Positions 36,836-46,898 of a stretch of 64,000 nt of DNA are shown here, in pieces. The stretch is taken from assembly GCA_023213395.1 (NCBI GenBank), contig CM041465.1, positions 18,104,001 through 18,168,000 of the forward strand, read 5' to 3'. The translations under genes were made by a program, and so were the position numbers. Source of the DNA: Cycas panzhihuaensis. Its lineage: Eukaryota > Cycadophyta. The notes below the pieces were generated by a model that worked only from the letters and a program-made list of their open reading frames with translations, did not search any database and was not told the DNA's origin. Each line of letters starts with the position of its first letter. Position 1 is the first letter of the stretch.

Positions 36836-38013
36836 TTATTTTAAACATAAAATAGATAAAAATGATTTTAAAAAAACTAAACAAGCACATAAATAAAATT
36901 TAAAAACTATAAATATCATCAATTTATATATATGTAGCTTATAGGATCAATTTTATTACTTTGGTTTACTCGTAGGTAGTTAGAATATGTTAGGAAACCC
37001 CAAAAATTAAAATTTCACCCAAATTTTATACTAGATTGCTACATATAACTATCGTGAGATCGTAGATATAAAAAATATATACACTATGGTATATTTATTT
37101 TTAGAAAACTAACTTTGGATTATCAAGAATAGCTTTGTCTCCCAAAACACCATGTGACTAAGGGCTGATAGGTAGGGGGTTTCATGTCAGAATTCAATCA
37201 AAGTCCAATCCACTTTAATGTCACTTAAACTTTAAAAAACATTAAACATATTTCATCCAAAGTTTAATAGGAAATATTCTCCAAGGAATATTCACGAAAA
37301 CAATGTGGGTGATATTATTGTTCTCTATAAAAATTAATTTTTCTAACAAATGAAGTTGTTTTTTATCAAAATAACTTTGTCACTACACTATCAAGCTGCC
37401 AAAAACTAGAATGACAAGTTAATGTTAGGGGTTTCTTCACTTATGTGATGATTAGACATGCAAAAATAATCATGTCCCTCCTACATTTACATTTGACCTT
37501 TTGTGAGTAAAATTTCTTATCTGTGAGAAAATTTAGCACTATACTTTGTCAAAACTCCATGCATGCTATGTCATTTACCCTGCAATAGGCCTGTATTCAA
37601 CATATGTTGATCTTTACTATGTTGGGCATCAAATGAACATTTTTTTAATTATTTGGTCACTTGTTTTCCTTAGTTTGACTTTGATTTACTTCCTCAACTT
37701 CTATTTTGCCTCTAAAACTCTATACATATTCCTTTTCTATTGATCTACTATATTTGGTGGTTTGTTTGACTTAAAATAAGTTTTTTTTTGTATTGTATCT
37801 CTATTTAGGTATAAGGTTATCTAGGACTACATGGAGCCTTTATGAGTAGATTTTTGGCATTTGAGGGTTTTTATGAAGTGCATGTGTCCTTCTAAGATGG
37901 ATGCTTGAGTTAGATTAAGATTTGATGGCTATTGGATGGAGATTTAAGCATGAAATGCCATTGTAAGTTTCCCATTCTCATATGTGAAGGAATAGGCTTT
38001 AGAGCTACCTTCC
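36836..38013. other. leader-like AT-rich stretch
   Basis: No coding motif. It lies between the LTR-like segment and the gag fragment on the minus strand, which is where a Copia leader would be. The open stretch 37546-37743 on the plus strand has no recognisable domain. Confidence 0.4.
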
Positions 38014-38458
38014 ATCGAAGATCTAAAATACAAAGATGGCAATAACATAATGGTAGTTGAGGAGATGGAATTGGTTCAACCTCCAAAATTAATATCTAAA
38101 AATAGCATTCATTCTTCACATAAGGTGCCATCTTATATATACAAAATAGATAATTACAAATGAGGCAAGAGACTATGTGAAGAGTTGTTCATGCAAGGTG
38201 ACTGGTGGCACCTTATATGATCAATAATACATATTGTAATATAATATTGGTATTTATAACCCCATAAGTACTAGGATCATAACTATAAGCCATGACTAAC
38301 CACTAATAATAACATAACTAAAATACATTTATAATACACTTTATCATATTGAGTTGATAAAGTGACTAACATGACTTACTAACATAATGTTGTATTTTCA
38401 AATGTATAATACACTTACAAATATCAAATGTTGAATTAATAAATACACAATTAATTCT
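38014..38458 (-). repeat. putative Copia LTR behind RNase H fragment J
   Basis: On the minus strand a purine tract (TTAAGGGAGGGAAATAGAAG, 38459-38478) is followed within a few bases by TGTGTATTTATTAATTC, a plausible LTR start. A TATA-type signal (GGGGTTATAAATACC) lies about 200 bp inside. The 3' end is tentative, placed at a degenerate PBS-like sequence (TGGAAGGTAGCTC) near 38010. Confidence 0.5.
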
Positions 38459-38469
38459 TCTATTTCCCT

Positions 38470-39220
38470 CCCTTAATGATGAGTTCATTCATTCTAATAC
38501 TAAGACCATGCTAAAATTACTTGAATTTATCATGATTAAATGCTTTTATAAAGATAACTATAATCTATTCGTTAGTCAACTTATAAATCAAATCAATCTT
38601 ACCAACCTAAACATGTTCCTTGATGAAGTGATAATGAACCTCAATATGCTTTATTCTCACATGGAATAAAGGATTCTTGGTTAACTTAAGAACACTCTAA
38701 TTGTCATAGAAGAGGGAAGTATCTTATGTGTGATGAATACCAAGCTCTTCAAGAATCATTCTTAACATGATAACCTTTGCAGCTATGCTAATAATAGTTT
38801 TATATTATGCTTTAGTATAGGACAAGGTGACATTTAGCTACTTTTTACAACTCTAGGAAGTAAAGGTAGAACCTAGGTTAAAGTAATAGTCTAAGGTTGA
38901 TCTCCAACTATTTTTCCAACCAACTCAATCAACATTTGTATAACCTAGAAAACAAGGATTATCCACTTAGTAACAATCAAGTCTAAATGAAGTGAACCTT
39001 GAAGATATCTTAGGATTCATATAGCTACTTTCTAGTGTGAAATATTAAGTTTTGTTATAAACCTAGAGAAGATCCCAATAATATATGAAATATCTAGTCA
39101 AATATATATGAGGTAAATTAATTTTCCACAAGCTACCTATACAAAGTGGGATCGATAGGTTTACCATGCTTATCAACATCCAACTTGAGTTTGGTCTTTG
39201 TAGAGGTTGATGATGGCTTA
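38470..39220 (-). pseudogene. Copia reverse transcriptase end and RNase H (element J)
   Basis: The minus strand starts at the border of LTR C with SSTSTKTKLKLD..GKPIDPTLYR, the Copia RT segment 'TPMS.S.KL..D..G..VD.TLYR'. Broken lines follow for the 'LIYLT.TRPDI' region, then RNase H: NPCFLGYTNVD, SCKK, MLRMILEELGIHH, SLFYDN.S and RIKHIEVHYHFIKEH, ending near 38500 before a polypurine tract. Many stops are present. The RT is cut exactly where the LTR of Gypsy element C begins, so J is the insertion target of C and its missing 5' part should lie beyond the right end of the window. Confidence 0.75.
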
Positions 39221-42200
39221 TGGAAGCATGCCTCTAGGGGGTCACTATGGTTAAGAGCACCTAAGACTTACGGACCTCACAAGGGAGATAGGTTACCCTC
39301 AGAGGGCATTCACATGTCGAAACATAGGTTTGGGACCCCACAAATATCACTTATAACTTTCCCTTTATATGAGTACCTTCTAGGGTTTGATCTGGGTGAA
39401 GAGGGGATCTTAGATAGCCAAATAGCCTAAAGAAAGGAGCTCTCCTATCCTTAAGGTAAAAGAAAGAAGAGGAAGGGCCTCCCTTCGAAGAAGAGGTAAG
39501 AGGGTGATTGCTCCTTATAGAAAGGGGACCTGGAAGTAAGAGGAATGAATGGTTGTTGAAGGAAAAGTGGGGGGGCTTTAGTATGTATAAGAGTTAAACT
39601 TGAAGGACAAGACTTTAAGGTTATCTTGTAAGTTACCTAAAGGGTTTGCCTTTAGGGATTGGCCTTGATACAGAGTTTTGTTTAGTTATGCTGAGGATTT
39701 AGGTTGTTTCCCTTATTTCAATTGTGAAATAATATTGTAAAGACAAGGTCTTTATCCTTAAGAAAAGAATACATACAAATAACAAACACTCTCTTTTAGT
39801 CTCACTCTCTTTTCCTTTGTTCAGGTACTTAATTCAAGGAGGTAAAAGAGAAGGAAGAGATAAATGATTTATATGACTTTTCCTTTTGATGCTTTCTGTT
39901 CAATGTAAAAGAAAATGCAGTCAATCATATAATGTTTCCCCAACGTTATCTCTATGTGCATGCACATATGCAAGATGCAAAGAGATAATGGCTACAAAAC
40001 AAGGATTCTTTTCCTAATCTATCCTTTTCTTTACAAAAAGAAAATGCATCTATTCATACCACCTTCCTATGCACATGCATTTATATGAGATGAGAAAAGG
40101 GGGAAAGGGTGCGTGTATGATGCTTTCAATGCAAGAGAAAGAGTTAATCCAAAGTTCCACTTATGCTTTTATGAGTGCATGCCAATGGAAGAGAAGAGAT
40201 CTTTCTTATTATATTCTTTTCATGAAAGAGAGGAAGAAGAAATATAGGAATAAATGCATATGCATATACCCCTTTCTTATAAGTGCAAATATGTCAAAAA
40301 AGGAAAGAGAGCTATAACCCACATGCATGCATATGTAGATTTTCTTTTGGGAAAAGGGGAATAAAAGGAGGAAGAAAAGAGGGTTTATAAGAAGTGAACT
40401 AGGAAATATGCCAGTTAGTGAGGCGACATACTCCTTCCTTTGATTCCTTCCTCACTAGTAGCTTTGTGCTTCGAATCATGGAAAGCATCATAAGTGAAGC
40501 CACAAAAAGGGGGCTGCAGGTGAAGCCACAAAAAGGGGGCTCCTTTATCTTCCCCAGAATGTTTGTAAAGCAAAGAAACTAAAAAATGAAATGGTTTTAA
40601 AAAAGGAAATGAAGAAAGAAAGTAAATCTAGAAATGGAGAATCGTATCTCTTTGTTATGATGAAACTTTGCTTGCTTGGGAGCATGCCTTGTCTTGTGTG
40701 CGAGTAGACCCTCACAAGCAACAAACACGTGCATATATATATGTAGTAGTACACGTGTGTTTCACTAAAGTGAAAATAAAGTTTACCTTGAGTGATGAAA
40801 GAAAAAAGGAATAATGATAACTAGAATGCTCTTTTCTTTACACATGTTAATGTTCTCATATAACCTTTGGGGAAAAAGGGGATTAAAGGAGGAGAGGATG
40901 ATAGCTTCGAAATAGCTAGCTCCTATGAGTGAAACACCTCCTAGATGAATGGGTCCTATATAAATAACATAAGCAATGACTAACAGTTTGAGAAAGAGAG
41001 TATGTATAAAGATTTGAAGAGTGTTGCAAAAGTTATAAAAAATTCCAAAACTGCAAAAGTTGCAAAATCTATAAAAGGAAACAATAAAAGGTGATAAGAA
41101 ATGGTTAGCCAAGCATAACATACATATAATAAAAGAGAGTAAAGCAAAGTGTTATAGGTATTTCAATGTTTCCAATGTGTATGAGTCACACCCTGCAAGG
41201 TTTGTTAGCATAAGTAGTGGGTAAGGAACAAAAGAGACTTGGGAAAAAGAGGGTTGCCTTAGGAGAAGCAACTATAGGAGTTGGAACTCCAGCCATATGT
41301 ACTTCTTTTAACTTCCCAAGTAGCCCAAAACTGGGCCTACTATTAGCTAGTAGAAACCTAGGGATGGGACAACAATTTCAAAGTGAAAAGAAAAGGTTTG
41401 CCCCTTTTTGCCCAACAAATATAGGAGAAAATATATGGTAATGAGCATACAAATGAATGAAATTAGAGGCAAACTAGGTCTAAGAGAGAAATAATGGGAG
41501 AAAGCCTACTTGTAACCATTGAATGTTGCTTAAATCAGAACTTACCTTGTAACCCAAGGGGATGGTGTCTAGAAACCTATTCTTCTTGGTGAAGTAGGCT
41601 CTTTTAGAGAGGGATAGAGCCTTTTTATCTAAGAGAGTAAGCTATTGTTACTTTGTTGAGCATGAGAGGAGAATGATCTCACTAACAAAGGCATGGTTTA
41701 GACTTGCAAGCTAGAGTTTTTGCCCTATCAAAACTTGAGTAGAGGAAAGAAGGAGAAGAGAGACTTTTTCTAATTATGAGAGAGTAAGAATGAGTTCAAA
41801 TTTTTATTTTTATGTTCTAATTAGGTTTTCAGAGATGCTAGGATTCAGTTTAGATGGGAAAAGACCCTCTTCCATATGTCAAATTCTCAATAAATGTAAA
41901 TATGGCTATTTTTTTTCTATGGTAATTAATGAACAGTCATCCCTCGACAAGGTTCACTATACCACAAAGTTTAATGTAGTACCATGGAGTTTGTAGTAGT
42001 GCCATGAAAATAGGAGTAAAAATAAAATAACGTAGAGAATCACATAAAAGATCAACCTGGGGGGCAAAAGATGAAGGTTGGTGGACTAGTAAGGTCTTTT
42101 AAGGGCTCTAGGCCATGGTTGGGTTGGCCAATGTGTAATAGAGGCTAAGCACCCATAAGGATGTAAAAACATAAATGAGTAAGTAAATCAAGACCCACCC

Positions 42201-42523
42201 TAGGGGTCATACAATGAGTTAGAAGTGAGTCAAGGTGGGTTGTGGAGGCCTATGGGTACTTGTAAACTCTAGAGAGGTGTTTCTTGGAGTTATGTGATGC
42301 CATAAGATCATAGTCCTGGGTCGTCATAGGCTAAAATATAGTCACAGACAAGTATTAGGAAAGAAAACCATGTAGCAAGACAAGCTATACAACCAAATCA
42401 TGCTATTGGGACCATAGATGGACCTTATCATGCCATAAAGATAAGTAGCTCAAGGGATAAGGATATATACCTATACTTACTTAGGGGATGACACTCTTGC
42501 CTATTCCTAGTGGCCAAGAAACA
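39221..42523 (-). repeat. 3' LTR of Gypsy element C
   Basis: 3.3 kb, TGGAAGCATGCC.. to ..CAAGAAACA on the plus strand (TGTTTCTTGG start on the minus). It aligns in order, with strong divergence, to the 2.8-kb LTRs of element B: the first 30 bp, the block near 39300-39400 (with 42640-42760), the 'gggtcgtcataggct' block (42321, matching 45145 and 56575) and the last 40 bp. It also contains a local duplication of 'gtgaagccacaaaaaggggg' (40494 and 40520). Copia fragment J flanks it on the left (target bases GCTTA, 39216-39220). Confidence 0.8.
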
Positions 42524-42539
42524 CTGCCCTCTTGGTAGT
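42524..42539 (-). promoter_or_regulatory. polypurine tract of C, split by element B
   Basis: Minus strand ACTACCAAGAGGGCAG directly before the TG of LTR C. The first five bases are the target duplication of B. Joining it to the sequence right of B (56784 leftward) restores a 24-base tract matching B's own tract at 17 positions without gaps. Confidence 0.8.
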
Positions 42540-45348
42540 TGGATGCGCGTCTACAGGATGGCCGCTATGCTCGATAGGAATGAAGATAGTCAACAACTGA
42601 TGTTGAGGGTATGGATGAGAACCTATAAGCAAAGGGAACACCATGTAGGGCATCCGTGTGCCAGAGCGCGAGTTCAGGACTCACGAATGGCACCCAACTA
42701 CCTTGGAGTAGCTTTCAAACTAAAAGAAAAGAGGCATATAGGGGTAGCCTAGATGGTCTCAAGAGGAAGGCTCTCCCACCCTTGGATGGCCAGAAAGGAA
42801 GGAGAGGAATCCTCAATGGGGTTTCCTATGACAAAGGAAAAGAAAGGTGGCAAGGTATATGCGAAGGGCCTAGGATGAATGTGGGGAAGCTTCCCTAGAT
42901 TATTTGGTTTAGATGAATACAACTAAGGGAAGGAGTAAGAAATGGACTAAAAAGGGAAACTCTTTCCTTTTCTCTCTCTTTCATTCAATATGCAAAGGAC
43001 AAGAGAAAATAAAAGGAAGTATAAGCGTTTCGTATGCAGGCAAACAAGCTAGATGAAATGCATCTATGGGTGTTTTTTAGGATGGGTAGGAGGAAGGGGG
43101 AGGAATGTATTTCCTACTATGCCCTTTCCTATAAAAAAAATAAGCATGCAACATTCTTATGCAAAAGATGCAAGTAGCTAATTGATTTCTCCTTTTTGCT
43201 CTTATGTGACCTATTAGATTAATATAATAGACGTTGTATAAAAGCAAACAAGGGAAAAAGAGATGACGAGAAAGAGGGATAAAATGTACTTAGAAAGCAT
43301 GGCGGTCGATGAAGGACCTCGCTCGTGTGCAACGTATGCTCTCTCGCCAATTGGTTGGTGTATGGCCAAGGTTGATGTGGAAGACAAGGGGCTTCCTTAC
43401 CTTCCCCTCATAAGAGATAAGTGGAATGGAAAAGATAAGGAAAGAAAACGAAACGAAAGAGACTAAGAGAGTAAGGGTTTACCCGGAACCGGACGTCCTT
43501 TCCCTTCGCAGATGTTGCTTCAAACTTGCATATATAAGTGTTTCTACCTTCCAAGAAGGGGCTATAAAAAGGCTATATGTATGTAAATATATATAATGTG
43601 AATGCTAAAACATTATATTTAAATTAAAGTAACTACTGCTGCAAACAACTTAACTTTCCTCAAAGTAAACCACACACATCAAGTAAGAAAAAGGGAAGGG
43701 CAGCCTCAAGATGGAAAAACCCTCTGCTAAAGTTCTCCATGGATCCTTTAGGTACAATAAGATAGGTGTATGTGGTAGTTTATAGACAACCAATAAGCAT
43801 GAGAACATATGGGGCAAGATGTCGAAGAGATACCAAGGTAACAGAGTCACTATGGACAACGATCCATCACACAAGTCTCGCCAAAGACCCTAATAGATAC
43901 TAGGCAAAGTTAAGGGCACGAAGGAGGCCTAAAAGAGGAGCATGCAGACATAGAACCAACACAACAAGGGTTGCATACGCTAATATCCAGTGCAGGCCAA
44001 GACTCCACCCTCTCCTAGTTACCCAAGAAAAGCACAGAAGCAAGAGAAGAAAGACGGGAAGGGGGTGGTCCTTGGGGAGTAGGTCTGAGTGGGATAGATC
44101 CCACCTTACTCCCTTCACCCAATCTTTATGAGCCTTCTCTCGGTGCTTTCTTGAGGAAAACTAGTAGAGAAATGGGGTGGAAATAGGAGAGCACAAAGCT
44201 AAACTCAAAGAAAGACAATTTCTACTACAACCAAAATGGAAGAGAGCTGGAAAATATACTTGAAAATGAGTCCAATATGGAAAGAATACACATAAAACTC
44301 TAAAAATAAGACTAAAGGTATCTGCTAGGCTGAGTCTAAGGCAGATTTGCCCCTATAACTAGTGAGAAAGAGGAGGTCCTACAGGGTTTACAGGAGGTTT
44401 CTCTAAGAAAGGCTGTAGAAGACACTTGTTAAGGAGTAGTTGAAGGAGAACCACGAAAATCTTACTTGAAAGTGCTTGGAGGAGGGCCTCCCACCATGGA
44501 GAAGAGTTGTTATAGGTAGATCCTAAGTTAGAGTAGTAGGAAATATAGGATTGTAGATGCACCTATGGAAGGGAGGAGGAAAGGAGTAGAAACGTAGTAG
44601 TAGAATGTGAAATTAGGGAGCCAAGAGATGTGAAATGGTGATCTTTTTGGGTTTTATACCTATCTCCACCCTAATCGAGTGTTTAGGGTGCGAATAGGGA
44701 TGAGCTGGGCACGTGGCCATGTGGAAATTCCATGGAAAAGGTGAGAATTACCATGGTATATATAAAAAATAAGTTGCAACAATCACACTGCGATAAACTT
44801 CGCGGTACCACAGTAAACTTCGCGGTACCACTTAGTTTACAGCGGTGCAGGACCAGGAAGCCAAAATGGCCACAATCAAGATTCTAGGAGCCCTAAAAAG
44901 TGATGTGGTAGACCTGGGAGGGGCTAGCCCTCCTGTCTAGGTGGCTAGGGACAGTCCAGGAGGCATACGAACTAGACCAAATGAATCATCAATGACTAAA
45001 GTTCCTAGAAATGTTATGATAGGGATATAGGGTCAAGGTATGAGCGGATCATACAAGTTAAGTGAGGCTTAAGGTGATGTGAAGGTAGCATGGAGGGTCA
45101 TAGAGTGCCATGGAGATGCCTACCTTATGGAAAGGTAGGTCCCATGGGTCGTCATAGGCTCACAATACAATAAGCAGTATGATCAAGCAACGGATGCAAG
45201 GTGATCATACAAATAAAGCAAGTAGTCATGCAATGAGGCAATGCTTCTGTCAACCTTTCCAAAGAAATAATAAAAGTGAAAAGGAATAAGCATACCTATG
45301 CTTACCTGAGTCAACCTGTTCATATCCATTCCCAATAGCTGGGAAACA
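42540..45348 (-). repeat. 3' LTR of B
   Basis: Plus-strand ends TGGATGCGCGTC and GGGAAACA. A TATA box (GGTATAAAAC on the minus strand, 44651-44660) is conserved in both copies and is the likely element promoter. Tandem 'taaacttcgcggtaccac' motifs lie at about 44790-44830, about 130 bp upstream of that box in the transcription sense. Confidence 0.9.
44651..44660 (-). promoter_or_regulatory. TATA box in 3' LTR of B
   Basis: Minus strand GGTATAAAAC in a conserved GGTATAAAACCCAAAAAG context, identical at 56081-56090 in the other LTR. Confidence 0.65.
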
Positions 45349-45362
45349 CTACCCCCTTAGCA
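45349..45362 (-). promoter_or_regulatory. polypurine tract of B
   Basis: Minus strand GCTAAGGGGGTAG, directly before the LTR start TGTTTCCC. Confidence 0.85.
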
Positions 45363-45771
45363 GCAGAGGCTCGCTGCTTGGAAGCACGGTGTGATGGCAA
45401 ATGCTAGCAACAAAACTGTCAATAGTATATGTGTATGTATATATATAAATCATGATCACAACAAGAGTCAAGGGTGTCGGTGAGTGCTGTGGCAGGATGC
45501 ATGGATACGAGCTCAAGGGTGGAGACAACATAGGGGCTACCTATGTGCCACCCGAGAACTGACTAGAAGTTGTGAAGGATGAGGGGGTTTCCCCCATTAT
45601 CAAAGTGTAAAGAGAAGTGCATGGTGGTATCAAAAGAAAAGGGTAAATGAGTAAACCTAATAGTTTCCATAGTTTAACCTCATTAGTGGCTAGCTTTCAG
45701 AGGTACGAGAAGGTCACAAGAAGAAATGCAAGATGACCTAAGACTTGGGCGACAGGGCAACCGAGCAAGTC

Positions 45772-46194
45772 TCAAAGGTGATCAGTAAGAAGAGGAAGGC
45801 GACGCTCAAGGATGAGGCGAACGAGGCTATCCACCTCAACGTTGAGGGCTCGAGGGATGTGTCAGATGTCGACGGACTAAAAATAAGCTAACAGGGACTT
45901 GGCGGTCGAAGCAAGGGCTCTCAGGCATGGGCATCACACCTGGTAAGCCTGGGTGAGATGGGACACCACCACCTAGGAGTCACAAAGAAGAACAATAGAT
46001 CCATGATGGAAACAAAGTGTATTAGTGAGGGCTTCGATAACAACCATGTACTCGGCTTCATTATTGGTGGCCTCAGGGAGGAAGATCCCATAACATAGAA
46101 AATCATGCCCGGAAGAGTCACGGAGAATCCACGCAGCAACAAGAGGACCAAGATTACCGCAACTCCCACCGTCAATAAAGATAAATAGAGTCAT
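45772..46194 (-). pseudogene. stand-alone RNase H ORF of B
   Basis: From ATG 46194 to TGA 45772 is 140 codons, the length of a single RNase H domain. All four catalytic acidic positions are visible: FIDGGS (residue 8), NNEAEY (about 51), CDSQ (about 74) and NVEVDSL (about 121). GNLGP after the first motif and HIPRALN before the last agree with the RNase H that plant Gypsy elements carry in addition to the RT-linked one. It cleaves the RNA strand of RNA:DNA hybrids. It lies 3' of where integrase should be and is separated from gag-pro by an antisense gene, so it cannot be fused to the polyprotein. Three stops (former Trp/Gln) interrupt it. Copies in C and K start at the equivalent ATG. Confidence 0.85.
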
Positions 46195-46729
46195 GGATGA
46201 GGAAAGAAAGTGTCTCAGTAGAAAAATGTACAATAAAGTAGGAGTCGAAGTAAAAGAGGCTCATATGGCAAGTAGTAAATGGCTGTGAAGGGTAGGAGGA
46301 CCTAACAATGAGGCTACCCAAAGACAGGAGCAGGCTATCTGACCACTAGCTAAGAGTGGCTAGAAAAAGGGCACCCTAGGATGCTAATGGTTGCTTAAGA
46401 AAGCAAAGAATGGCTCCGAATGGATGGAGCATTCTCTTTGGAGACCCTAGGGGAAGGAATAGGCTGCAAAAATGAGTCAAGGATGGCAAAATGAGCCAAA
46501 TGAGTATAAACTTGGGCATGCATGGGAGAGGCACGTAAAATGAGATAAAAGGGTCCCTACAAAAATGCACCAGTGAGGCGCCATTAATGCACCCAAAGGA
46601 ATGAGTGAAACGAAGGCTATGGAAGAGCAACGGGAAATAGATCCTGGAGGCAATGATGATCAGAGATGAAAAACGATCCCAACGACTATCACATAAGTGG
46701 AAATAGAGAAAGTGCCTGTTGGGGCCCCC

Positions 46730-46740
46730 GCCTATATAAG
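46730..46740 (+). promoter_or_regulatory. TATA box of antisense PMD-like gene (B)
   Basis: GCCTATATAAG, 160 bp before the ATG at 46899. The aligned positions read AATAAAAGG in C (58225-58233) and TTTATAAG in L, and all three are followed by 'ATTCATTTT'- or 'ATTTCATTTT'-type sequence. Confidence 0.7.
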
Positions 46741-46898
46741 GAAAATTGATGAAAATGGGATTCATTTTCATAGGCTCTCGAACGAATCCAGAGCCCTTTC
46801 CTTACATAGGGAGTACTGCCCAACTTCAGGGACACACAGAGAGAGATGTGACTGTTGGATCGAGGCCAGGAGACAGTCGTCGAGACCGGAGTGATGAG

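Noticed and set aside
39146-39430. 94-codon plus-strand ORF
   Set aside because: Spans the junction of Copia J and LTR C, so it cannot be a gene.
42510-43466. ORFs of 67-80 codons at the edge of and inside LTR B
   Set aside because: The LTR is non-coding in both copies, and these frames are not conserved in the other LTR.
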